A stretch of 64,000 bases of DNA. Origin: Paenibacillus mesophilus (GTDB lineage Bacteria > Bacillota > Bacilli > Paenibacillales > NBRC-103111). A program made the position numbers and the translations under genes. The DNA lies in contig NZ_VCRA01000001.1 of assembly GCF_005938385.1 (NCBI RefSeq), forward strand, positions 557,146-621,145, read 5' to 3'. Shown one piece after another: positions 1 through 8,265 of this stretch; position 1 is the first letter of the stretch; every line of letters starts with the position of its first letter. The notes beneath the pieces were generated by a model. That model was not told the DNA's origin and searched no databases. It worked only from the letters and a program-made list of their open reading frames with translations.

Positions 1-213
1 ATATAAATAAATATCGTTCGAGGTCAGCTCCGTCGATTCGAACGACGAGATGAACCGCTCCTCCTCCGGCTCCAGCAGCTTATGCCGCTCGTCTGCATCC
101 CTGGCTTCGATGCGGACGCGGAAGCCGGCTTCGTGCAGCATACGCAGCAAAATCCGGTTTCCTTCCGCCAAACCGTGACCGTTGTAGAAAATGCCCTCCA
201 GCAGCACATTCAC
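1..213 (-). CDS. GT4-type glycosyltransferase, N-terminal part only (cut by window edge)
   Basis: The gene starts at GTG, 11 nt after a GGGGAGGT ribosome-binding site, and stays open to the window edge, so only 71 codons are visible. The first residues read VNVLLEGIFYNGHGLAEGNR, nearly identical to the opening of the next three genes upstream, so this is a fourth tandem member of that glycosyltransferase family. The catalytic C-terminal half lies outside the window. It is the last visible gene of a minus-strand operon headed by a methyltransferase. The family call is by homology to its neighbours; sugar specificity cannot be read. Confidence 0.75.
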   Translation of the reverse strand, partial: MNVLLEGIFYNGHGLAEGNRILLRMLHEAGFRVRIEARDADERHKLLEPEEERFISSFESTELTSNDIYLY

Positions 214-237
214 GCTTAATCCGTACCTCCCCAGTCG

Positions 238-1326
238 TCAGACATATTTGTTCAGTGCCTTCGCGACCCGTTCCGTCAACCGGTCCAGCCCGTAGTCTTC
301 CAGCAGCTGCTTCCTCGCTTTTTTGCCGGTTGCTTTGGCATCCGACCGGTGCCCCGCGACATACCTCATTTTCTTCTGCAAGTCGCCAAGCGACGGTTCC
401 GCCCAATAATGTCCGTTGAATATCGGGAACTCGTTATTTTCAATCCGGATCAACCGCTCCACTTGGACCAAATACGAATTGTACTCGTGCATATATTCGG
501 TCTGCCCGCTCCAATTCGTTCCGATTACCGGCAGCTCCATCAGCATCGCCTCGAAAAACGGCCGCCCCCAGCCTTCCCCGCGGGTCGGCAGCACGAAGGC
601 GTCGCAAGTCCGGTATAAGCCCATCAGCTCCGGCACCGTCAGCATTTGATTGATAATGTATACGGGCGGCTTCTCTTTTCTCGCTTTCGGGTGCTGGCGG
701 ATAATTTTTTCGAGCTTTTCGGCGTCGCTCTCCCCTCTGATTTTGATGACGAGCGCAACCGAATCATCCGGCGTAAACTCGTTCAGGAACGCCTGCAGAA
801 GCACATCGTATCCTTTGCGCTGCTGCATATCGAAGACGGATAAGAATAAGAAATTTTCGCCGGCGGGCAGCGGCAGCCGGTCGCCCGACGGGTTATATTG
901 CCCGACATCGAAAAAGTTCGGCATCAGTACAAGCGGAACGCGGACGCCCGAATTGCGAAACGAGGCCAAATTGAACGAGCATTGCACCCACAGCTCGTCG
1001 AAACGGTTCAGCTCCGGCACCCAGAAGTCCGGGATGCGGTCCGTCTCGAACGTCGTACGGGCGATGTTGACGCGAAAATCGGGCCGGATGCGGACATCGG
1101 AACCGGTCCGGTTGGAAATATGCAAATCGTTGGAGGAAAGGGGCGTCTGCTCGAACGAAGCGATGTACCTGATTTCGTCCGCAGGCAGAACCGACATCTT
1201 CTCCGCACGGTCTCTCGCCAAGATTCGCACCCGGTGCCCGGAGCGGTCCAATAGGCGGAGCAGGATCCGGTTGCCCTCCGCGAACCCGTGCCCGTTATAG
1301 AACATGCCGTCCAGCAAAATATTCAC
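238..1326 (-). CDS. GT4-family glycosyltransferase (tandem paralogue 3)
   Basis: A 362-residue glycosyltransferase of the GT-B/GT4 type, expected to move a sugar from a nucleotide donor to a glycan or protein in the cytoplasm. The C-terminal half holds the donor-site signature GEGWGRPFFEAM at residues 250-261, followed by NWSGQTEYM; E259 is the usual donor-ribose contact. The N-terminus MNILL-G-FYNGHG-AEGNR is shared with its three neighbours. The start is GTG behind an AAGGAG site. No signal peptide or membrane segment is seen. It is cotranscribed with its paralogues, with gaps of 24-142 nt. Acceptor and sugar are unknown. Confidence 0.88.
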   Translation of the reverse strand: MNILLDGMFYNGHGFAEGNRILLRLLDRSGHRVRILARDRAEKMSVLPADEIRYIASFEQTPLSSNDLHISNRTGSDVRIRPDFRVNIARTTFETDRIPDFWVPELNRFDELWVQCSFNLASFRNSGVRVPLVLMPNFFDVGQYNPSGDRLPLPAGENFLFLSVFDMQQRKGYDVLLQAFLNEFTPDDSVALVIKIRGESDAEKLEKIIRQHPKARKEKPPVYIINQMLTVPELMGLYRTCDAFVLPTRGEGWGRPFFEAMLMELPVIGTNWSGQTEYMHEYNSYLVQVERLIRIENNEFPIFNGHYWAEPSLGDLQKKMRYVAGHRSDAKATGKKARKQLLEDYGLDRLTERVAKALNKYV

Positions 1327-1371
1327 CGTATCTCCGCTCCTTATGTGCTCTCTGCGCTCTCTCCATCGGCG

Positions 1372-2469
1372 TCATTTCCGGAATTTATCGATTTCCGCCT
1401 TTACTTTTTTCTGGATAAGCGCCATATTGTATTTCTCCAGCAGCTCCTTGCGCGCAAACTTGCCGACCGCTTTGGCTTCCTGCTGATGCTCGTATACGTA
1501 CCTCATTTTTTTCCGCAAATCTTCGAGGGAGGGCTCCGCCCAGTTATGCCCGTTGTACATATCGTAGTCCGGATTGTCTTTGATGCGGACGAGGCGATCG
1601 ACCTCGATCTGGTACGAGTTGTTCGCGTTCATATATTCCGCCTGGCCGCTCCAGTTCGTGCCGATCGTTGGCATCTCCATCAGCATCGCCTCGAACAGCG
1701 GTCTTCCCCAGCCTTCTCCGCGGGTCGGCAGAACGAAAGAGTCGCAGGCGCGGTACAGGCCGAGCAGCTCGGGCGTCATCAGCATCCGGTCGATAATATG
1801 AACCGCCGGCCGTTTCGACGATGGCTTCTTGTGAGCTTCCAGCTCCTTCATAAGCCGCGGCGTTTCGTCGGGACCGCGCACTTTAATGACGAGCGCCGTA
1901 TCGTCGTCCGGGCCGAATTCGTCCAAATAGGCGCGGATGAGCAGGTCGTAGCCTTTGCGCTCGCACAGCTGGAACACCGATAAAAACTTGAACCCTTTCG
2001 TTATGGGAAGCGGGAACTTGCCGCCCTCCAGGACATATCGCTTATCGTCGAAAAAATAGGGGATGAAGCGGATCGGAACCTTCACACCGGAATCTCTGAA
2101 CGTCTTGATGTTGAACTTGCACTGTACCCATACTTCGTCGAACTTGTTCAGTATCGGCACCCAGCTGGACGGGATGCGGTCCGTCTCGAACGTCGTGTGC
2201 GCGATGTTCACGCGAAATTCGGGTCTCGCCTCCAGCCGGAAGCCGACATCCCGGTTCAGAAAAATATCTTTGCCGGTCAATACGGTGTTCTCCATATACC
2301 GCACATAATAAAATTCCTGCTTCGTCAAGGCGAGCTTCTTCTCCCGCTGCCAGTCCCTCGGCAATGCCTTGACCTTATACGCGCTCCGGTGCAGCATATT
2401 CAGCAGCACCCGGTTTCCTTCGGCATACCCCTTGCCGTTATAGAAGAAACCTTTAAATAAAATGTTCAA
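1372..2469 (-). CDS. GT4-family glycosyltransferase (tandem paralogue 2)
   Basis: Paralogue of the flanking genes, about 365 residues, with the same N-terminal block (NILFKGFFYNGKGYAEGNR) and donor-site motif GEGWGRPLFEAM followed by GTNWSGQAEYM. I chose a TTG start because it aligns with the first Met of the paralogues and has GGTGA five bases upstream; a GTG three codons earlier (position 2478) is the alternative. The divergent residues between paralogues are mainly in the N-terminal acceptor-side domain. That fits sequential sugar additions by related enzymes rather than recent identical copies. Product not determinable. Confidence 0.87.
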   Translation of the reverse strand: MNILFKGFFYNGKGYAEGNRVLLNMLHRSAYKVKALPRDWQREKKLALTKQEFYYVRYMENTVLTGKDIFLNRDVGFRLEARPEFRVNIAHTTFETDRIPSSWVPILNKFDEVWVQCKFNIKTFRDSGVKVPIRFIPYFFDDKRYVLEGGKFPLPITKGFKFLSVFQLCERKGYDLLIRAYLDEFGPDDDTALVIKVRGPDETPRLMKELEAHKKPSSKRPAVHIIDRMLMTPELLGLYRACDSFVLPTRGEGWGRPLFEAMLMEMPTIGTNWSGQAEYMNANNSYQIEVDRLVRIKDNPDYDMYNGHNWAEPSLEDLRKKMRYVYEHQQEAKAVGKFARKELLEKYNMALIQKKVKAEIDKFRK

Positions 2470-2511
2470 TGCCGTCACCGTTCTTTCCCAGGGCTATATT
2501 CAGTCGTACGG

Positions 2512-3594
2512 TCACCGGAATTTATCCAGCTCCGCAATTACCTTTCGCGCCGTCTTCTCCATCGAATAATCGGACAACAGGTCTTTACGCGCCTTTTTCC
2601 CTCTCGCTATGGCGGCTTCCCGGTTGTTTACGACAAACCGCATGTTCTGCTGCAAATCGGAGACGGACGGCTCCGCCCAATAATGGCCGGCCAGCTCCTT
2701 CATCGACACCGGCACAAGCCGCTCGACACCTACCAGAAACGAGTTGCTCTCGTTCATGAAGTCCGTTTGCCCGCTCCAGTTCGTTCCGATGACGGGCATT
2801 TCCATCAGCATCGCTTCAAAGAAAGGTCTGCCCCACCCTTCTCCCCGCGTCGGAAGAACGAAAGCGTCACAGGAGCGGTACAGCCGGATCAAATCGGCCG
2901 GACTCAGCATCCGGTCGATCACGTGCACGCATGGACGATCCCGGAACGGCTTGGGGTGGGCTTTGATGACGTCGTATACGCTCGACAAATGCTTGCCGCT
3001 CCGCACCTTGATGACGAGAGCGACGTCATCCCGGCTTGAAAACTCGTTCAAAAATGCGCGCAGCAGCACATCGTACCCTTTCCTTTCCTTCAAATCGAAT
3101 ACGGATAAAAACAAGTAGGATTGCTTCACATTCAGCGGAAACGGTTCCCCCGCGGGAGAAAACTGCTTTTCATCGAAAAAATTGGGGATCAACCGTATCG
3201 GCGCCTTCACTCCGGAGGCCGCGAACGTAGATTGATTGAAGGAGCACTGTACCCAAACCTCGTCGAATTTGTTCAATTCCGGCACCCACGATTCTGGAAT
3301 TCGGTCCGTCTCGAACGTAGTGCGTACGATGTTCACCCGGTAGTCGGAATTATAGCGGACTTGGTAGCCGATCCAGTTGCACAGAAACAGATCGCGGGAC
3401 GTCAGCCGGGTTTGTTCGAATGACGACAAGTATGCCGTTTCTTCAGGGGGCAATACCGGATGCGTCACCCACGATTTATCGACGGGATTGATTCGCACGG
3501 TATGTCCGGATTGATCCAAAATCCGCAGCAAGATGCGGTTTCCTTCAGCCAAGCCATGCCCGCTGTAGAACGCCCCCTCAAGCAATATGTTCAT
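2512..3594 (-). CDS. GT4-family glycosyltransferase (tandem paralogue 1)
   Basis: A 360-residue GT-B enzyme and first of the four tandem paralogues. The motif GEGWGRPFFEAMLMEMP lies near residue 250, then GTNWSGQTDFM. The N-terminus reads MNILLEGAFYSGHGLAEGNR. ATG start with a GGGAGG site. It lies 51 nt downstream of a SAM-dependent methyltransferase gene on the same strand, so the operon may build and then methylate a glycan. Cytoplasmic, no transmembrane segments. The fold assignment is firm; donor and acceptor are not assigned. Confidence 0.88.
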   Translation of the reverse strand: MNILLEGAFYSGHGLAEGNRILLRILDQSGHTVRINPVDKSWVTHPVLPPEETAYLSSFEQTRLTSRDLFLCNWIGYQVRYNSDYRVNIVRTTFETDRIPESWVPELNKFDEVWVQCSFNQSTFAASGVKAPIRLIPNFFDEKQFSPAGEPFPLNVKQSYLFLSVFDLKERKGYDVLLRAFLNEFSSRDDVALVIKVRSGKHLSSVYDVIKAHPKPFRDRPCVHVIDRMLSPADLIRLYRSCDAFVLPTRGEGWGRPFFEAMLMEMPVIGTNWSGQTDFMNESNSFLVGVERLVPVSMKELAGHYWAEPSVSDLQQNMRFVVNNREAAIARGKKARKDLLSDYSMEKTARKVIAELDKFR

Positions 3595-3645
3595 GACCTT
3601 GCCTCCCGTCTCTTCGGCATGCCGAATCGGAGCGCGTCTTTACGT

Positions 3646-4251
3646 TTACGTCCCCTCCATTACTTTTCGGCAAACCCATAAACCTTCGGTCTCGACTTTG
3701 ACGAACCATTTCGGCAGCTCCGCGACGAGCCGGGTCGGCCCGGGCCATGTGTCGACATCATGGAAGGCGATATAGCCGCCAACCGCGACCATCGGGCTCC
3801 AATATTCGAAATCCGCCCGGACGGCCGCGTACCGGTGCGAGGCGTCGATAAACAGCAGACCGATCGGATTCGAAATCCGCCATTTCCGCGAAGCATCCAC
3901 CGTCCTCATCCGGATCGTCTCCACATATTCGGTGAGGCCGTGCTTCTCGAGATTGAGTTTGAACTCGTCGAACACTTCGTCCGTATGAGTTTGCCGCTTG
4001 CCCGGCTTCCAGTTCCACAGATCGACGGCATGCACCTTGCCTTCTCCGCGGTCTTTGATTGCAGACGCCAGCACGCACGTCGACTTTCCTTTCCAAGAGC
4101 CGAGCTCGACGATCGTCGGAACGGGAGCGAGAAAACGGGCCAACTCGTATAACGTCGCTCCTTCGTTTAGTTCCAGCCATCCCGGCACGGATGAAACCAT
4201 CTCCTGGATGCTTTCGATCCTTTCGCCGGCTTGTTGCTCTTCCAAAGACAT
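3646..4251 (-). CDS. Class I SAM-dependent methyltransferase (Methyltransf_24 type)
   Basis: A 201-residue Rossmann-fold methyltransferase. The SAM-binding motif I reads VELGSWKGKST from about residue 48, motif II lies in KVHAVDLW, and the later acidic segment LLFIDASHRY is typical of the family that includes cephalosporin hydroxylase-like and sugar O-methyltransferases. ATG start with GGAGGG. First gene of the five-gene minus operon, followed by four glycosyltransferases, so methylation of a glycan residue is the likely role (inference). A sigma-K-like promoter lies just upstream. The exact substrate cannot be told. Confidence 0.85.
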   Translation of the reverse strand: MSLEEQQAGERIESIQEMVSSVPGWLELNEGATLYELARFLAPVPTIVELGSWKGKSTCVLASAIKDRGEGKVHAVDLWNWKPGKRQTHTDEVFDEFKLNLEKHGLTEYVETIRMRTVDASRKWRISNPIGLLFIDASHRYAAVRADFEYWSPMVAVGGYIAFHDVDTWPGPTRLVAELPKWFVKVETEGLWVCRKVMEGT

Positions 4252-4297
4252 GAATATCCCTCCAGAGAATGGTGATGAGCTCGTATGAACTTGCTCC

Positions 4298-4326
4298 CAT
4301 CTTATGACGGAGTGCTACAGCCCGTC
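4298..4326 (-). promoter_or_regulatory. Candidate sigma-K promoter for the methyltransferase-GT4 operon
   Basis: On the minus strand the sequence GACG, 16 nt, CATAAGATG fits the mother-cell sigma-K consensus mACm-N16/17-CATAnnnTA except for the first and last positions of the -35 box and the final base of the -10 box. It lies 46 nt upstream of the methyltransferase start. This is a pattern match only; transcription start mapping would be needed to prove it. Confidence 0.4.
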
Positions 4327-4476
4327 ATACTTCAACCGTTGTCCACATGAAAATGTGCATCTGGACCATGAATCCGGCAATAAACGATTGCTACCCGTAC
4401 CATGCGCCGGGTCCGTCCGGTATGTCTGGACATATACCAATAACGGTAATTGTTGTCGAAATGAAGGAAGGGATGA

Positions 4477-5601
4477 ATGAGCTTGAACGTTCCGAAGGAG
4501 CTGCGGCCGCCAACGAGCCATTACCGTTCCCCGACTGAATGGATTCATTCCTCGGGGCTTGCGGAAAGCCGGTTTTGCAAATGGTTCTACAAATCCAATC
4601 CGATCTACTTGAAGCAACCGGAGGGGCTGGAAAAACCGGTTCACTGGATATACCGTACGTTTTCCATCAAGAAATGGAGGCAGCGCAAAGGGTATGTCGC
4701 GATGATGCCCGGCGGGAGAGTGTGCCGCTCGCGATGCACGATCGTCGCTCCGGATCATAAGGAAATGTGGGACTTGTCCTGGCTTGGGCTGCGCGCCCCG
4801 AACGACCCCGAGCTCCGAAATCTTACCCGGCTTCCGCCGATACGCGACGCAGCCGAGACCGTCGCGCTTCTGGGCATGCGGGAAAGCGGAATTTACTATC
4901 ATTGGCTCGTAGATGTGCTGCCGCGCTTCCATCTGCTTCAGAAGCTGGGTATTCCCGTAGACCGTTATTTGTTGAATGGAGCGTGGCTCGCGCCGTTTCA
5001 ATTCGAAACGATGGATACGCTCGGCGTCCCCCGGGAGCGGCTGTCGTTCAGCGACGACAACATGCATCTGAGAGCGAAGCTGCTGCTCGTTCCGGGCTCC
5101 GATATCGGCATCGTGCCGAAATGGGCGCTTCAATACGTGCGCTACGAATTGATGGAGAAGCCGGGCATCCGGCCGCAAGGCGGGAAGGAGCGGCTGTTCA
5201 TAAGCCGGGCGAGAGCGAAGAAACGCAAGCTTATTAATGAGGCGGAGCTGATGAACGAATTAAGCCGGTACGGATTCCGCAGCGTCGAGCTGGAAACGAT
5301 GCCGGTGGCCGAACAAATCCGGCTGTTCGCGTCGGCGGAAATGATCGTCGGTCCGCACGGAGCGGGTTTGACCAATCTGATCTTCTGCAAGCCGGGCACG
5401 AAGGTGATCGAGCTGTTCTCGCCCAATCATATGCATACTTGCTATCCGGTCATCAGCAGCCATATGGGACTCGAGCATTACTATCTGGTCGGAGTCGGCA
5501 AGCGCCCGCCGGAATATGTCAATCCGCGCATCCATGCGGACGATATCACGATCGATCGAAAAAGTTTTGCTGCGATTCTAAAGCTCGCAGGTCTATCCTA
5601 A
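4477..5601 (+). CDS. GT61-family glycosyltransferase (DUF563)
   Basis: A 374-residue GT61 enzyme. Two family landmarks are visible: ESGIYYHWLVDVLPR near residue 145 and GPHGAGLTNLIF near 290, followed by GTKVIELFSP. GT61 members transfer xylose, GlcNAc or other sugars in eukaryotes and bacteria. Start ATG with AAGGAAGG. It opens a nine-gene plus-strand operon and has a close paralogue three genes downstream. UDP-xylose is predicted to be made nearby, so xylosyl transfer is possible but unproven. No membrane segments. Confidence 0.87.
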   Translation: MSLNVPKELRPPTSHYRSPTEWIHSSGLAESRFCKWFYKSNPIYLKQPEGLEKPVHWIYRTFSIKKWRQRKGYVAMMPGGRVCRSRCTIVAPDHKEMWDLSWLGLRAPNDPELRNLTRLPPIRDAAETVALLGMRESGIYYHWLVDVLPRFHLLQKLGIPVDRYLLNGAWLAPFQFETMDTLGVPRERLSFSDDNMHLRAKLLLVPGSDIGIVPKWALQYVRYELMEKPGIRPQGGKERLFISRARAKKRKLINEAELMNELSRYGFRSVELETMPVAEQIRLFASAEMIVGPHGAGLTNLIFCKPGTKVIELFSPNHMHTCYPVISSHMGLEHYYLVGVGKRPPEYVNPRIHADDITIDRKSFAAILKLAGLS

Positions 5602-5622
5602 TATGCGGTTAGGAGGCGTCGT

Positions 5623-6330
5623 ATGCCCGTGAAATCGACCATACCGGCTCTAAAAATCGTTTGGCCCCCGCGCAGCCGAATGCTCGTCTGCAGCTTGGCC
5701 GTCGGCGAATCGCACGTCGAGTACATGCGGTGGATGGCGCCGACCGTCCGTTATTACGCGATGCTTCACCAGATGGATCACCTGCTTCTCCCGCTGTTCG
5801 ATAGGCGGCTGGACCCGTCGCGTCCGTCCGCTTGGAGCAAGGTCATTCTGCTGAACCATATGCTGAAATCGTATGAAACGGTCATGTGGCTGGACGCCGA
5901 CACGATATTCGTAAACCCGTATGTCGATATCCGCAAAGAACTCGATCCTAACGTTCCGATGCATATGGTCGCCCATCGATTGGGCAGCAAGACGATTCCG
6001 AATACCGGCGTCTGGATATGCCGCCGGTCTCCGCGTACGTTCGAGCTGCTGGAAGCAATATGGAATAAGACGGAGTTCATCCGCGACGGCTGGTGGGAGC
6101 AGGCGGCTCTCATGGATTTGATCGGCTACGAGCCGAGGGGACGCGTATGCAAGTTCCGCGCACCGACCCGGTTTACCCCATACGTCCGTTTTTTGGACGG
6201 CAAATGGAACAGCCGCTACGCCGCCCCTTCCCCCGAAACTTACATTCTGCATTATTCGGGTCCGGATAAACCGCTTGACGATATGGAGCGGAAGTACAAC
6301 ACGTTCATCCAAAACGTCGTGAAGTTATGA
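5623..6330 (+). CDS. GT34-like (GMA12/MNN10-type) glycosyltransferase
   Basis: A 235-residue GT-A-fold enzyme. It has a metal-binding DxD in the context MWLDADTIF (residues 88-96) and the later NTGVWICR and WWEQAALM segments characteristic of the galactosyl transferase GMA12/MNN10 family. ATG start eight bases after TAGGAGG. It sits 21 nt after the GT61 gene and 25 nt before a paralogue of itself. No N-terminal anchor is present, so it should be a cytoplasmic enzyme, unlike the Golgi-anchored fungal members. Sugar unknown. Confidence 0.8.
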   Translation: MPVKSTIPALKIVWPPRSRMLVCSLAVGESHVEYMRWMAPTVRYYAMLHQMDHLLLPLFDRRLDPSRPSAWSKVILLNHMLKSYETVMWLDADTIFVNPYVDIRKELDPNVPMHMVAHRLGSKTIPNTGVWICRRSPRTFELLEAIWNKTEFIRDGWWEQAALMDLIGYEPRGRVCKFRAPTRFTPYVRFLDGKWNSRYAAPSPETYILHYSGPDKPLDDMERKYNTFIQNVVKL

Positions 6331-6355
6331 AGCCTATATGTTGGGAGGGAGCACC

Positions 6356-7057
6356 GTGAAGAAACCGACAAGCATCCCCGTATTGCCGCTTAAGTGGAAT
6401 CGCAAGGAACGCATGCTGATATGCAGCCTGGCTTCGGGCAAAGACCATCTGGAAATGCTCCAGCTAATGGCGCCTACCGCCGCCTATTACGCCCAAATGC
6501 ACCGGATGGACTGTTTACTGCTGCCGCTGCCCGGCAAACGGCTGGATGCCTCGCGTCCGCCCGCCTGGGACAAAGTCGTGTTGATCCACCATATGCTGAA
6601 GCAGTATGAAACGGTCATATGGATCGATGCGGACGCGATTATTTGCAATCCGGAGAAGGATATCCGCTCCGTGCTCGATCCCGGAATACCGATGCATATG
6701 GTGGCTCACCGGATCGGGCGAAGGCTGATTCCGAACACCGGCGTATGGATTTGCCGGAGCATGCCGAAGACGTTCGAAATGCTGCATCATATATGGACCA
6801 GCACCCAATTCGTGAATCACAGATGGTGGGAGCAGGCGGCGCTTATGGAATTGATCGGGCACTCGCCGGATTCGAATACGTCGCCCGTGGAAACGCGATA
6901 CACTCCGTATGTCCGTTTCATCGACCGCGAATGGAACAGCCGCTACTCCGACCGCGCCGACAATCCGGTCATTTATCATTACTGCAGCAAGCCTAAACCG
7001 ATCGATGAAATGCGCGAAAAATATGCTGCGTTTGTGCAAAACATACTGCGCGTCTGA
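6356..7057 (+). CDS. GT34-like (GMA12/MNN10-type) glycosyltransferase, paralogue
   Basis: Paralogue of the preceding gene, about 233 residues, with IWIDADAII as the DxD site, NTGVWICRS and RWWEQAALMELIGHS. I prefer the GTG start because GGGAGGG lies six bases before it; the upstream in-frame ATG at 6338 would lie before the ribosome-binding site. The two paralogues differ mostly at the N-terminus and around the C-terminal third, so they may act on different positions of one glycan. Part of the plus-strand glycan operon. Confidence 0.8.
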   Translation: MKKPTSIPVLPLKWNRKERMLICSLASGKDHLEMLQLMAPTAAYYAQMHRMDCLLLPLPGKRLDASRPPAWDKVVLIHHMLKQYETVIWIDADAIICNPEKDIRSVLDPGIPMHMVAHRIGRRLIPNTGVWICRSMPKTFEMLHHIWTSTQFVNHRWWEQAALMELIGHSPDSNTSPVETRYTPYVRFIDREWNSRYSDRADNPVIYHYCSKPKPIDEMREKYAAFVQNILRV

Positions 7058-7104
7058 GCAAGGAACTGCCCGGCTCGACACGCCCGAGAAAGAAGGCGAA
7101 CGGC

Positions 7105-8226
7105 GTGAACATTCAGGATGAATGTATTCCTCCTTCCGGTTATTACAGGACGATCGACGATTGGATCGAAGCATCGGTCACGAAGGACACCCCTTCCTAC
7201 AGCATGACGATGCGCAATGGCCGCTACGTCAAAATTCCGCCTCCGGTCGGTCTGGAGGAGCCTCCGCATTGGGCGTTCCGCCATTCGTTCTCAACGACGA
7301 TCAGGGAACGCCACGGGACGGTGGCTATCATCCCGGGCGGCAAAGTATGCGGTCTCGCCTGCGATATCGTAACTCCGGACAACATGCTGATCGGCGACTG
7401 TACATTGGACCGGAAGCATAGCCCGTCCGAGCGGAACATATCGAAAATAAGCGTCATGCCCCCGCTGCAGAAGTCTCCGTATCCGGTTGCCGTACTCGCC
7501 CTCAAGGACAGCGGCATCTACTACCACTGGATGATGGACGTTTTGCCGCTGCTGCACCTGCTCAGGGAATGCGGCGTCGCACCTCGTACGTACGTCATCA
7601 ATGGCAAATCGTCGGCGCAATTTCAGTACAGGACGCTGGAAGCTCTCGGCATCCCCCGGGAACAGATCGTGGAGAGCGGTCCGTCGCTTCATTTGCAAAG
7701 CCGCCTGCTCGTCATTCCGCGGTGCGTCGGGAAATTCCGCTCCAGGTGGTCGATCGACTTTCTGCGCCGCGAGCTGATGACCGCGAACGGCATCATGCCG
7801 TCGCCCGGCAAGGAACGCATCTATATTAGCCGGGAGAAGGCGAAGAAGCGGAAGCTGCTGAACGAGGAGGCCGTCATGGATGTTCTCGGCGGGCTCGGCT
7901 TCCGGAAAGTGTACCTGGAAGACATGCCGTTTCTCGATCAAGTCCGGCTGTTCGCTTCCGCGGAAGCCGTAGCGGGTCCGCATGGCGCCGGTTTCACGAA
8001 TACCGTGTTCTGCAACCCCGGCACCAGGGTAATCGAGATGTTCTCTCCGCGGCTCGTGCATACATGCTACCCGATGCTGAGCGGGCAGCTCGGCCTGTGT
8101 CATTATTATTTGGTCGGAGAAGGCCCCAGGCCGCCGGAATACAAAGATACGCATGACCGGAGTGCCGATATCAAGGTGGATATCGACAAACTGAAGCGCA
8201 TTCTCGATATAGCCGGCATCCGCTGA
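7105..8226 (+). CDS. GT61-family glycosyltransferase (DUF563), paralogue
   Basis: A 373-residue paralogue of the first gene of this operon. Shared landmarks are DSGIYYHWMMDVLPLLHLL, GPHGAGFTNTVF and GTRVIEMFSPR; the tail VDIDKLKRILDIAGIR matches the end of the other copy. GTG start preceded by AGAAGG. The order GT61-GT34-GT34-GT61 suggests duplication of a pair with inversion of order, or independent duplications of each. Cytoplasmic, no signal. Donor unknown. Confidence 0.86.
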   Translation: MNIQDECIPPSGYYRTIDDWIEASVTKDTPSYSMTMRNGRYVKIPPPVGLEEPPHWAFRHSFSTTIRERHGTVAIIPGGKVCGLACDIVTPDNMLIGDCTLDRKHSPSERNISKISVMPPLQKSPYPVAVLALKDSGIYYHWMMDVLPLLHLLRECGVAPRTYVINGKSSAQFQYRTLEALGIPREQIVESGPSLHLQSRLLVIPRCVGKFRSRWSIDFLRRELMTANGIMPSPGKERIYISREKAKKRKLLNEEAVMDVLGGLGFRKVYLEDMPFLDQVRLFASAEAVAGPHGAGFTNTVFCNPGTRVIEMFSPRLVHTCYPMLSGQLGLCHYYLVGEGPRPPEYKDTHDRSADIKVDIDKLKRILDIAGIR

Positions 8227-8265
8227 CGCGGGAAAGCCGAACCGGAAAGGAGTGGAACGACCCCC

